Assembly: GCA_963788125.1 (NCBI GenBank)
Contig: CAWBFN010000001.1
Span: 124,001 to 188,000 of the forward strand
Direction: 5' to 3'
Origin: Bog-473 sp963788125
GTDB lineage: Bacteria; Actinomycetota; Acidimicrobiia; Acidimicrobiales; RAAP-2
Length of the DNA: 64,000 nucleotides
Part shown: positions 54,971 through 63,393 of the stretch, piece by piece
Numbering within the stretch: position 1 is the stretch's first letter
Layout of the letters: every line of letters begins with the position of its first letter
Program-made: the position numbers and the translations under genes
The notes under the pieces: model-generated
Told to the model about the DNA's origin: nothing
Databases searched by the model: none
Seen by the model: only the letters and a program-made list of their open reading frames with translations

Positions 54971-55689
54971 TGGTTCGGGAGGTGGGCGAGGATCGCTTCG
55001 GGGCCCTCGACCGGGAGAGTCTGGTCGACGATTCTGCCGTCGCGCAGGAAGACCACGCGGTCGGCCCACGAGGCGAGTTGGGCGTCGTGGGTCACCACGA
55101 CAGCGGCCATGCCGCTGCGGCAGGCCGCCAGGATCAGCCGCATGACGGACTCGGCGTTGGTGGAGTCAAGGGCACCGGAGGGCTCGTCGGCCAGGAGCAG
55201 GCGGCGGTTGCCCACCACGGCGCGGGCGATGGCGACCCGCTGGCGCTCGCCACCCGACAGCTGGTCGGGGTAGTGCGACGCCCGGTCCTTCAGCCCGAAA
55301 TTCTCCAGTGACTCCAGCGCCGCCGCCTGGGCCTTGCGGGCCGCGATGCCGTCGAGTTCCAGGGGTAGGGAGACGTTCTCCACCGCACTGAGCCCGGCGA
55401 GCAAGTTGTAGTCCTGAAAGACATAGCCGATGGACTGCCGGCGCAACTGAGCTTTGCCGTTGCGTGAGAGCGACGACAAGGCCCGACCTTCGACGTAGAC
55501 CTCACCACTGCTGGGATCTTCGAGGCTGCCGGCGATGGTCAACAGCGTGCTCTTGCCCGAGCCGCTGGCGCCCATGACGGCCACGAGGGACCCGGCCTCA
55601 ACCGAGAGATCGATGCGTTGAAGGGCGTGAACCTCTGCTGCCCCTCCTCCATAGACCTTGGTGATGTCACGCAATTCGAGGTAGCTCAT
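54967..55689 (-). CDS. ABC transporter ATP-binding protein (LolD/MacB type)
   Basis: A 240-residue ATPase. Walker A is GASGSGKSTL, the signature is LSGGERQRVAIARAV, Walker B is LLLADEPSGALD, and the H-loop is VVVTHDAQL. The Q-loop is in YVFQDYNLL. The start at ATG 55689 overlaps the PadR stop (ATGA); the longer N terminus upstream is discarded. It forms an exporter with the large FtsX-like permease, and the pair is likely under the PadR gene that precedes it. Confidence 0.88.
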   Translation of the reverse strand: MSYLELRDITKVYGGGAAEVHALQRIDLSVEAGSLVAVMGASGSGKSTLLTIAGSLEDPSSGEVYVEGRALSSLSRNGKAQLRRQSIGYVFQDYNLLAGLSAVENVSLPLELDGIAARKAQAAALESLENFGLKDRASHYPDQLSGGERQRVAIARAVVGNRRLLLADEPSGALDSTNAESVMRLILAACRSGMAAVVVTHDAQLASWADRVVFLRDGRIVDQTLPVEGPEAILAHLPNQ

Positions 55690-56273
55690 GGCCGCACTCC
55701 CACCTTGCGCCGAGCCTTGGGAAGGGGGAACGGCTGGGGGGCCGGTGCGTCGCCCTCCGCCGCCGCTTTCTTCAAACGGCCGTCCGCCATGTCGAGCCAC
55801 CGAATCAGAGAATCAAGGCGGAACAACTCGGCGTCGACGACCAGAGCGAAATTCAAGTCGAAGCGGGACTCGTCCTCCTTGAGGTGCGTCCACTGCTGCA
55901 TGAGTTGGACCAGGTATCGGCGATGGACCTGGATCACCTCGTGGACGTTGACACCCGGCATACGAATTGCCACCATGATCTTGATCACCAGTTCGTCGCG
56001 AGGAGGAGAGCTGAGATCGGGCGGCGTGCGCAGCCACTTGTTCAGCTCGGCCTGTCCCTCGGCAGTGATGTGAAACCCCTTCTGGGGGCCCTCCTCGGCT
56101 GTGTCGTCCGCCTCGACCAACCCATCGCGTTCGAGGCGTTGGATCGTGGTGTACACCTGGCCGACATTCAGTGGCCAGACCTCCCCGGTCCGGGCCTCGA
56201 ACTCCTGTCGCAGCTGAAGGCCGTACTTAGGGCCCTCGCTCAGAAGCGCCAGCAAGGCGTGCCGAACACTCAT
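55686..56273 (-). CDS. PadR-family transcriptional regulator
   Basis: A 195-residue PadR regulator. The winged-helix part is at the N terminus (LLALLSEGPKYGLQLRQEFE, GQVYTTIQRLERDGLVEADD), and the C-terminal helical half carries the dimer interface. It leads the minus-strand operon with the ATPase and the permease, overlapping the ATPase by 4 bases, so it probably represses its own operon. The start at ATG 56273 (MSVRHALLALL) is taken. The short palindrome 30-43 bases upstream is the probable operator. Confidence 0.85.
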   Translation of the reverse strand: MSVRHALLALLSEGPKYGLQLRQEFEARTGEVWPLNVGQVYTTIQRLERDGLVEADDTAEEGPQKGFHITAEGQAELNKWLRTPPDLSSPPRDELVIKIMVAIRMPGVNVHEVIQVHRRYLVQLMQQWTHLKEDESRFDLNFALVVDAELFRLDSLIRWLDMADGRLKKAAAEGDAPAPQPFPLPKARRKVGVRP

Positions 56274-56302
56274 CAGTTCTCCCACTTCGTTAGCATACTG
56301 GG

Positions 56303-56316
56303 TATCTTACTAGATA
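56303..56316. promoter_or_regulatory. dyad before the PadR/ABC operon
   Basis: TATCTTACTAGATA, 5-bp arms with a 4-base centre, 30-43 bases upstream of the PadR start. The A/T-rich region (also a possible -10 box) is consistent with a PadR operator. Confidence 0.55.
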
Positions 56317-56414
56317 ATTCTACGGGTGTCTAGTCCTCGGAGAACAAGCCAACCCGAGCGGATTTGCATTTCCAGGCGGTCGCCGCTTCCAGGCGGTCGC
56401 CGCTTCGAGTTTTC

Positions 56415-57593
56415 TCAGTGGGCACCAGTCAGCACTAATGCACCGAGGGCGGCGGCCATCGAGAGGGGCACGGCGATCGCCCCCAGACGGCTGGCCTTGG
56501 CGATCGAAGGTCGACTGCCCGCCGTTCGTGCCGCCCGCAGCCAGAGGAACCAGGCCAATGAGCCCGTGGCGAACAGGTTCGGTCCGAGGTTGAGCCCGAT
56601 CAGCATGGCGAACGGATGCGCCGGAACGCGAGCAGCGAGGAGCGACGCGGCTGGGAGGTTGTTGACCAGCACCGACGAGGCTGCCGCCACAACTGCCGTA
56701 CCCCAGAGGTCGAGGTGTGACATCAAGGTCGCCGGCCCCGACCACACCCGGCCAAGGGTCCCGAGGGCCACCGCTACCCCGAAGAGCCCGACGAGCACCG
56801 GTACACCCAGAACATCCACCACTCGCCTTGGCCGCTCCGCCCCGGTGGCGAAGCGGATGCCCATCACCGTGACACCGATCGCGAAGACTGGGACGGCCGG
56901 GTTGTGGAGGGCGACGACGAGCACAGCCGCCGCAAAGACGGCGACCAGACCCAGCCCCAGGACCGGTCGGTCGGCCGGAGTCGGGTCCTCCACCCGAGCC
57001 GAAAGGGCCCGGCGCTCCGCCACTGCGACCACGGCGGCAGTCACAACCACTGCGGCCAGCGCCGCCAGCCAGGTGTGGGCAAGGAATTGGCCGCCAGTCA
57101 GGTGGAGGTGACCGATCACGATCAGGTTGGTCAGGTTCGAGCCGGGCAGGAAGAGCGAGCTTGCGTTGGAGAGAAGGAGGCATCCATAGAGCAGGGGCGC
57201 CTCTCCCTCCCCCCGACTCCGGGCGGTGTAGACGAGCACCGGGGTGAGAAACGCCACTGAGGTGTCGAGGTTCAATACCGCCGTCACCGCACCCACGACG
57301 ACGACGGCCCCGACGAAAAGCAGGGCACCGTTCGGCGCCATGCGGGCCAGTCGGTGCCCGGCGTACGCAAACAGGCCGTCGTCGCCTGCGACGAGCCCGA
57401 TGAGGAGCAGCCCGGCGACGAGGACGAACGGCGGCCAGTCCTGAGAAGCCGCCGAACGGGTCGCCGACGGGTACAACACGGCCGCCACCACGAGCCCGAG
57501 AAGGCCGACGACGGCCAGGACCGCGCCAAGGAGTCGCTGGTTGGGGCCGGCTTCTGCGGGCAAAGCCTGATCTAGAGGATGGGGATCAACCAC
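56415..57593 (-). CDS. ArsB/NhaD-superfamily (SLC13-like) permease
   Basis: A 392-residue polytopic protein with about ten transmembrane helices. It has the family-typical NLDTSVAFLTPVLVYTARS and SNLTNLIVIGHLHLTGGQFL, and a second half with VLVNNLPAASLLAARVPAHP and IGLNLGPNLFATGSLAWFLW. These are the two-repeat motifs of the ArsB/NhaD/SLC13 superfamily. GTG 57593 is preferred because upstream sequence in the same frame is Arg-rich. It overlaps nothing, but it follows chrA on the same strand by about 110 bases. Arsenite export is possible but not certain, since no arsR or arsC gene is present. Confidence 0.75.
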   Translation of the reverse strand: MVDPHPLDQALPAEAGPNQRLLGAVLAVVGLLGLVVAAVLYPSATRSAASQDWPPFVLVAGLLLIGLVAGDDGLFAYAGHRLARMAPNGALLFVGAVVVVGAVTAVLNLDTSVAFLTPVLVYTARSRGEGEAPLLYGCLLLSNASSLFLPGSNLTNLIVIGHLHLTGGQFLAHTWLAALAAVVVTAAVVAVAERRALSARVEDPTPADRPVLGLGLVAVFAAAVLVVALHNPAVPVFAIGVTVMGIRFATGAERPRRVVDVLGVPVLVGLFGVAVALGTLGRVWSGPATLMSHLDLWGTAVVAAASSVLVNNLPAASLLAARVPAHPFAMLIGLNLGPNLFATGSLAWFLWLRAARTAGSRPSIAKASRLGAIAVPLSMAAALGALVLTGAH

Positions 57594-57706
57594 GTTCCCA
57601 GCTTGGCTGGTCGCGGAGGCACCTCCGCGCCCCTTCGGGGTCGACGAGCGTGTCCGCAACGACGCCGACGTCGCGCCTCGGGAAGTGACAGTCGGCGTAA
57701 GCCACG

Positions 57707-58897
57707 TCAGGCCGGAACCCCGACGAGCGACACGACCGCACCAATCGCCCCGGCAATGAGCAACCCGCTCACCACACCGCGCCGGGCGACAAAGAGCCAC
57801 ATGAGCGCCCCGGCCAGCACCGGGATCTGCCAACGATGATCGAACGCAAGACCGAGAGGGATCGCTGAACCGGCGATGGCGCCGATCACTGCTGGCCCGG
57901 CTCCGGCCAGGAACCACTGCACGGTGCAGTTCGCTCGGATCTGGTCGAAGCGCCGACCACCTGCCAGGACGAAGATGAACGACGGGGCAAAGGCGATCAG
58001 CGCCGCCAGCAGTCCACCGCCCACTCCACCGGCCGCGTAGCCGACCACGGCCACGGTCTGCACCACCGGACCAGGGGTGATTTGACCCAGGGCCACGGCG
58101 TCGAGGAACTGGGCGCTGGTCATCCAGTGATAGGTAGTGACGACGTCGTGCTGCATCAACGGGATGATGACGAACCCACCACCGTAGGAGAGGGCGCCGA
58201 CCTTGAATGCCACCCAGGCCAACGCCCCGAGACCACCGACCGAAGCTCCATGGAGGACCAGGGCAGGGACGAAGGCCCGTTCCGAGCCTCGTGACGACGG
58301 CCCGCTCTGCCGGCGGATGACGATCTCGGTCACCCCGCAGGTGACGAGCACGAGCACCAGGTAGGGGCCGACCGTGGCCGCGGCGGCGCCTCCAAAAAGG
58401 GCGTACACGACCCAGCGGATCCGTCGCGCCTGTTCAGTTCCGATCCTTTTCCAGCTGGCCGGGGCCAGCCCCCATGCCGCGTTCAGCGCCACCGCGGGAA
58501 CCGCCGCACCTGCGCCGGCCGACGCGCCGAGGATCCAATCGGGTGGGTGGCTGGCTAAGAAGACCGCCGAGAGCGCCAGGATGAGCACGAGTCCGGGGAC
58601 GATGAAACACAGGCCGCCGAGGAGAGCGCCGGCTGCCCCCCGCAGGCGCCACGCGCAGTAGATGGCCAGCTGCGTCGATGCCGGGCCGGGGAGGAGGTTC
58701 GTGGTGGCGATGGCGTCTTCGAACTCTTTCCCCTCGATCCACCCTCGCTCCTCGACGCACATGCGGCGGAGCAGGGCAATGTGGGTCGGAGGACCCCCGA
58801 ATCCGATGCATCCGAGACGGAGCCACTCCTTCCCGATGGTGCCGAGAGGCACCGGCGGCGCAGGTCGGTGCTCGACCTCCCCTTCGTCGCTGGTCAT
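57707..58897 (-). CDS. chrA: ChrA-family chromate transporter
   Basis: A 396-residue two-domain ChrA protein. Each half starts with the family motif: WLRLGCIGFGGPPTHIALLR in the first and AWVAFKVGALSYGGGFVIIP in the second. NLLPGPASTQLAIY and LGQITPGPVVQTVAVVGY also match. It exports chromate. The upstream PadR gene overlaps the start (58894-58897), which is the common chrA regulation arrangement. The gene is intact. Confidence 0.87.
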   Translation of the reverse strand: MTSDEGEVEHRPAPPVPLGTIGKEWLRLGCIGFGGPPTHIALLRRMCVEERGWIEGKEFEDAIATTNLLPGPASTQLAIYCAWRLRGAAGALLGGLCFIVPGLVLILALSAVFLASHPPDWILGASAGAGAAVPAVALNAAWGLAPASWKRIGTEQARRIRWVVYALFGGAAAATVGPYLVLVLVTCGVTEIVIRRQSGPSSRGSERAFVPALVLHGASVGGLGALAWVAFKVGALSYGGGFVIIPLMQHDVVTTYHWMTSAQFLDAVALGQITPGPVVQTVAVVGYAAGGVGGGLLAALIAFAPSFIFVLAGGRRFDQIRANCTVQWFLAGAGPAVIGAIAGSAIPLGLAFDHRWQIPVLAGALMWLFVARRGVVSGLLIAGAIGAVVSLVGVPA

Positions 58898-59199
58898 GGG
58901 GTCTCGTCGCCGAGCACCTCGTTGGCAAGCTCTCGGAGCTGGCGCTTGGTCGACACAAGGGTTCTGCGACCTTTGGCCGTTGCCACATAGGAGCGGCGAG
59001 CCCGACCGTTGACGACCTCATGGTTCGAGCTGAGAAGTCCCTCGGTCTCCATCTTGTGCAGGGTGGGATAGAGGGACCCTGGACTGATCCGGTAGCCGTG
59101 ATGGGCCAATTCCTTCGCCATCCATGCGCCGTGCACCTCTCCGTGGGCGGCGTGATGGAGGATGTGCAGTCGAACAGCCCCTCGAAGGAACTCCCGCAT
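58894..59199 (-). CDS. PadR-family regulator (chrA-linked)
   Basis: A 101-residue short PadR protein: FLRGAVRLHILHHAAHGEVH, then HHGYRISPGSLYPTLHKME and a C-terminal GRARRSYVATAKGRRTL. It has no C-terminal dimer arm, like the short PadR group often found before chrA genes. It starts at ATG 59199 and overlaps chrA. A 26-bp dyad lies 19-44 bases upstream, so it is likely to control its own transcription and that of chrA in response to metal or oxidant stress. Confidence 0.85.
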   Translation of the reverse strand: MREFLRGAVRLHILHHAAHGEVHGAWMAKELAHHGYRISPGSLYPTLHKMETEGLLSSNHEVVNGRARRSYVATAKGRRTLVSTKRQLRELANEVLGDETP

Positions 59200-59217
59200 C
59201 CGCCCATCGTAGCAAAT

Positions 59218-59243
59218 ATCGGTTTCAGATATCAGTTACCGAT
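59218..59243. promoter_or_regulatory. 26-bp dyad before the PadR-chrA operon
   Basis: ATCGGT at 59218-59223 and ACCGAT at 59238-59243 are centred on GATATC (59228-59233). Ten of 13 half-site positions are symmetrical. Position and length fit a PadR operator overlapping the promoter. Confidence 0.6.
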
Positions 59244-59316
59244 TCTTGTGCGAGGAAACCACTGAGCGGAGGCGTCGCACCTGGGCGTAGCGTCTGATTA
59301 CCGGACTCAAGGCTGC

Positions 59317-60522
59317 TCACGCGTCCCTGGTCACCATCCGCCAGGCCCCAATGGCCGTCCAGAACACCAGCCAGCCCACGATCACCAGTGACGCCGCCAG
59401 GGTTGACTCCGGTATCAGCGTCAGTCCGCCGCCTCCGCCCGGGCCCCCGCCGCCGAACGGCGACGGTAGGCCGCCCGGCTCAATGTGGACCATGGCGACG
59501 CCGACGATGCCCCGCTCGAGGTTGACCAGGTGCGTAATGATGTGGCGGCTGAAGAGCGGCGTCAGGATCAGCTCGAGCACGATGAGGAGGATGACCGGGA
59601 CCGTCCGTTGACCCAGTAACGAGGCCAGCCCGAGGCCGACGATGAACCCGATGGTCGCCTCGAGGGCGATCCACAGGCCGACGTCGACCATCAGCGAGGT
59701 GGAGGGCACCGTGAAGGTGGCGCGGTAGTCGGCGTAGTCCTGCGTGGCCACCGCGACGGCGAACGCCCGGATCTGGGCCGGCGATTCACTGGCGGGGACG
59801 GTGGTCGTGCCCTTCGGCGTCTTGATCACGGCACCGGCCGGGGGACCGCTGGTCTGACCATGTCCGCAGGGCACGTCCGGCGGCGGGCCGTTCAGCCCCG
59901 GTCCCCCGTTGAAGTTGAAGTTGCAGATCACCTCGTCGGCGTGGGCCGCGGCCCAGGTGTCCAAGGCGGGACGCGAGAGCCCCTGGGGCACGATCACGCC
60001 GTCGTAGTTGAGCTGCGTCGGGGCGGCGAAGACGCAGACCGCGCAGACGATCGTGTAGCCGACGGCCACCATGGCGATGACGATGGCCAGGCCGGCGGGG
60101 ATCCGGGCCAGATAGAGGGCCAGGCGGGAGCGGCCGGTGATCACCAGATGGCGGAACATCCCCTCGGTGAGGTCGACCGACCCCGCCGTGCAGCCGACGA
60201 CGGCCGCCACGATGAAGCCGAAGATGTACATGAAGCCGGTCACCAGCGAGGTGAAGATGGAGTAGCCCCCGGCCGGCCCGTAGGATTTGGGGTCGACGGC
60301 GTGGGTGATGAGACGCACGGCGAGGAAGACGACCGGGATGCCGATGTTGACGGCGATCAGGGCGATCATCAGTCCCCGGCGCTTGCGCAGCTCCATCAAG
60401 CGCGTGGTGACCATGCCCCACGTGGGGATCCACGAGCCGCGGTGATCGCTGCGCAGCTGTGCCGGAACGGAGGTGGGAGCCGGGCCGGGAGCAGGTGGGT
60501 CGATGTTCGAGACCGTCGTCAT
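59317..60522 (-). CDS. ABC-2-type transporter permease
   Basis: A 401-residue permease with about six transmembrane segments and a central polar loop (about residues 180-265) containing a Cys/Asn/Gly-rich stretch (VICNFNFNGGPGLNG, PPDVPCGHGQ). Its ATG overlaps the ATPase stop (ATGA). Start 60522 is used (MTTVSNIDPPAPG). Such exporters give resistance to peptides or drugs. The exported compound is unknown. Confidence 0.83.
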   Translation of the reverse strand: MTTVSNIDPPAPGPAPTSVPAQLRSDHRGSWIPTWGMVTTRLMELRKRRGLMIALIAVNIGIPVVFLAVRLITHAVDPKSYGPAGGYSIFTSLVTGFMYIFGFIVAAVVGCTAGSVDLTEGMFRHLVITGRSRLALYLARIPAGLAIVIAMVAVGYTIVCAVCVFAAPTQLNYDGVIVPQGLSRPALDTWAAAHADEVICNFNFNGGPGLNGPPPDVPCGHGQTSGPPAGAVIKTPKGTTTVPASESPAQIRAFAVAVATQDYADYRATFTVPSTSLMVDVGLWIALEATIGFIVGLGLASLLGQRTVPVILLIVLELILTPLFSRHIITHLVNLERGIVGVAMVHIEPGGLPSPFGGGGPGGGGGLTLIPESTLAASLVIVGWLVFWTAIGAWRMVTRDA

Positions 60523-61493
60523 TCGGAGTCCCCCAATCGGCTGGTCACCGAGAGGAACCACTGCTCGAGCGAGGCCTGCATGTGCTGGAGTCGGTAGACC
60601 GAGATCCCGCCCTCCACCAAAAGGCGATTGATCTCCGCGATGGCATCACGTTGCGTATCTTCGGGTAGGGAGATGGCGAGCCCGTCCGGGCCGACCTCTA
60701 CGTGCGTGGCGAACGCCGTCCCGTCGAGCACGGTGCGGGCCCGGTCGGGGTCGGAGCACTCGACCTGCACCTCGAAGGAGGACCCGGCGAGGAGCTCGGA
60801 GATCGGTCCCTGCCGGATCACCGTGCCGCGATCGACGATGGCCACCGCATCGCAGGTGCGCTCGACCTCGTCGAGGAGGTGGGACGACAGCACCACCGTG
60901 CGACCTTCGGCGACGAGCGAGGTGATCATGTCGCGCATGTCGAGCATGCCCCCGGGGTCCAGGCCGTTCATGGGCTCGTCGAGAATGAGCAGCTGGGGAT
61001 CCCCGAGCAGGCAGGCGGCGACGCCCAGTCGTTGGCGCATGCCCATGGAGTACTTGGACACCTTGTCGTCGGCCCGATGCAAGATGCCGACGCGCTCGAG
61101 GGCCGGGTCGATGCGGCCCTTGGCCGCCGGCTCACGCGCCGCGGCGAGGATCGCTAGATTCTGCCGGCCGCTCAGATGGGCGTGAAACCGCGGTTCGTCC
61201 ACGATCGCCCCGACCCGGGCCAGGGCGACATCACGGTGTCGAGGGACGGCGTGGCCGAGAAGGAACATTGCGCCGGCGTCGGCATGGGTCAGGCCCAGCA
61301 GCACTCTGATCAACGTGGTCTTGCCGGCCCCGTTCGGCCCGAGGTAGCCGAAGGCGCAGCCGCGGGGAACGAGGAGCTCGACGTCGTTGACGGCGGTGTT
61401 CTCGCCGAATCGCTTGGTCAGCCCGTGGGTCTCGACCGCCCACTGGCTGTCTGCCTCTCGTCGGTCCACGGCGTCCGATAGTGCTGTACTCAT
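60519..61493 (-). CDS. ABC transporter ATP-binding protein (drug/peptide exporter type)
   Basis: A 324-residue ATPase. Walker A is GPNGAGKTTLIR, the signature is YSMGMRQRLGVAACL, Walker B is LLILDEPMNGLDP, and the H-loop is VVLSSHLLDEV. A C-terminal 90-residue domain is typical of the BcrA/DrrA group. It is coupled to the permease gene (ATGA). A damaged fragment with similar sequence is found about 200 bases upstream. Confidence 0.88.
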   Translation of the reverse strand: MSTALSDAVDRREADSQWAVETHGLTKRFGENTAVNDVELLVPRGCAFGYLGPNGAGKTTLIRVLLGLTHADAGAMFLLGHAVPRHRDVALARVGAIVDEPRFHAHLSGRQNLAILAAAREPAAKGRIDPALERVGILHRADDKVSKYSMGMRQRLGVAACLLGDPQLLILDEPMNGLDPGGMLDMRDMITSLVAEGRTVVLSSHLLDEVERTCDAVAIVDRGTVIRQGPISELLAGSSFEVQVECSDPDRARTVLDGTAFATHVEVGPDGLAISLPEDTQRDAIAEINRLLVEGGISVYRLQHMQASLEQWFLSVTSRLGDSE

Positions 61494-62148
61494 ACGATTC
61501 TCCCGCCCAGCCCCCGAGGGTGCACTCGTGCACGTGTCATGGTGGCTGCCCTCTTTTCATGACCGGCCCTCACTGCACCCTGTTGTTCCAGTAGTGCCGA
61601 CACCCGGTACGACAATGGTAACGACAGGCGGCCGCCATGAGAATGCGGCAGGCGGGTCTCCTGCCACTGGTGCTAGCACCCCTCTTCGGAAGCCGCGGCC
61701 GCGGGGAACGAGCAGATCGACCTGCTTGAGGGCGAGCCCGGGCCGGGTCGCTTGATCAGCCGTGGCTCTCGCCTGCCCACTGGCTCTCTGCACCGTGCTC
61801 GATCACCGAGAGAGACCTACCAGCGGACGATCACGGCAAGCGTGCAAAGCCCGGTCACGATGAGCGTCACGAGCCCAAGATCGAACCGGTGTGCTCCAGG
61901 GTCCTGGCTCCTCCTGCGGGTGTCATTCTCGAGTACACGTAGGTGAACCATCTCCCAACGAGGTTAGGCACGTGCTCTCTCTCGAAACGACCTCCCTAAG
62001 GATGAAATTCGGATTGACGGACTCATCCTCTCGTCGAACCAGAACGAGCACAATTCGATCGTCACCAGGGCGTCTGACCCAATGTTGCATTTCCACGGGC
62101 TTGGAGCGGGGCGGTACGCTCGCCAGGAGCGAGCATGGAGGAGATGGC
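61494..62148. other. gap between the ABC operon and the two-component genes
   Basis: No intact gene in 655 bases. It contains the ATPase fragment described below (61689-61736). Sequence around 61590-61620 is A/T-richer and may hold the ABC-operon promoter. Other frames read as shadows. Confidence 0.45.
61689..61736 (-). pseudogene. remnant of an ABC-ATPase N terminus
   Basis: A short minus-strand translation, LALKQVDLLVPRGRGF, resembles AVNDVELLVPRGCAFG in the ATPase at 60519-61493. It is cut off on both sides by unrelated sequence, so it looks like the leftover of a duplicated exporter gene. It is based on about 14 residues. Confidence 0.4.
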
Positions 62149-63393
62149 GTGAGCACCATGATCGAAGAGAGAAACGGAGTCGGCAGAACCGCTCGGCTCT
62201 CTGGCCTGGTCAGCCCGCGACAGGAACCGGACGGAGGTCTCTTCGGAACGAGTCGGCGGGTGGCGCATACCCACCCCGTCCTCGTCGACTCACTGTTCGC
62301 CCTGGCTCTCCTAATCTTCTCAACGCTGTGGCTTGTGAACTCACCGTTCGTCGGGCGAAATGCAGCCGTCCTGCAGACAGCGCTCATCGTCCCGCTCGTC
62401 TGGCGACGCGTCCAACCCTCGGGGATCTTCGTCATCATCAGCGGGGTTGCGTTCGTCCAGTACCTGTTGGGCTACCAGTTGATCGGCGATGCAGCGCTCC
62501 TCGTCGCCCTCTACACAGTGGCGGTGCACGAAACACGGATCCGTTCGGCCTGTGCAGTGGGTGTGCTCGAAGTCGGCGCAGTGATGGCGGCAATCAAGTG
62601 GGAACCGGCAGGTACTTTGCCCCGCTCCCTTCTCTTCCTCTCGGCCACGGTCGTCGCCGCCCTCTTCGCTGGATTGACGGTGGCGTCAGGCAGCAGGTAC
62701 CTCCTATGGTTGGCGGAGCGAGCCGAGCGTCTGGAGACTGAAAGGGATCAACAGGCCACCATCGCGGCCACGGCTGAACGTACGCGCATAGCGCGGGAGA
62801 TGCATGACATCGTCTCGCACAGCCTGTCGGTGGTCATCACTTTGGCCGATGGAGCATCGGTCGTGAGCGAGACCGATCCGGTCCGAGCCGCCAAGGTCAT
62901 GGCCCAGGTCTCCGACGTCGGTCGACAGGCTCTGGCCGACATGCGGGCAATGATTGGGGTGTTGCGCACCAACGAGTCAGCAGCTGACCTGGCGCCGCAG
63001 CCCGATCTCGCCCAACTCAGCGTGCTCATCGATCGGATCCGGGCGACAGGACTTGCAGTCGAGTTCCATACCGAAGGCTCGGCGATCCCGCTCGGAGGCG
63101 CCGTCGAGCTGTCCATCTACCGAGTCATCCAAGAGGCGTTGACGAATACCCTCAAGCACGCCCACGCCAGGCGGGCCTCGGTCACCATCCGCTATGGCCA
63201 CTCGAAGGTGGACGTGCGGGTGGTCGACAACGGCGATGCGGTGCTCCAAGGACCGGTTTTGGGACACGGCATAGGGGGCATGAGAGAGCGAGTCGCCGTC
63301 CACCAAGGAACGCTCCACGCCGGCCCGGTAGCTGAGGGCGGTTGGGCGGTGGATGCCTCGTTCCCGGTCACTGCGCACCAGGTTCCAGTGTGA
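62149..63393 (+). CDS. NarL-type sensor histidine kinase
   Basis: A 414-residue histidine kinase. The N-terminal half has four or five transmembrane helices (PVLVDSLFALALLIFSTLWL and following), and a HisKA_3 dimer/phosphoacceptor region follows (RTRIAREMHDIVSHSLSVV, with the His in EMHD). The ATPase has LSIYRVIQEALTNTLKHA, VVDNG and GHGIGGMRERV. The start at GTG 62149 follows GGAGGAGA; ATG 62158 is an alternative. The response-regulator gene overlaps the stop (GTGA). The stimulus is unknown. Confidence 0.87.
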   Translation: MSTMIEERNGVGRTARLSGLVSPRQEPDGGLFGTSRRVAHTHPVLVDSLFALALLIFSTLWLVNSPFVGRNAAVLQTALIVPLVWRRVQPSGIFVIISGVAFVQYLLGYQLIGDAALLVALYTVAVHETRIRSACAVGVLEVGAVMAAIKWEPAGTLPRSLLFLSATVVAALFAGLTVASGSRYLLWLAERAERLETERDQQATIAATAERTRIAREMHDIVSHSLSVVITLADGASVVSETDPVRAAKVMAQVSDVGRQALADMRAMIGVLRTNESAADLAPQPDLAQLSVLIDRIRATGLAVEFHTEGSAIPLGGAVELSIYRVIQEALTNTLKHAHARRASVTIRYGHSKVDVRVVDNGDAVLQGPVLGHGIGGMRERVAVHQGTLHAGPVAEGGWAVDASFPVTAHQVPV

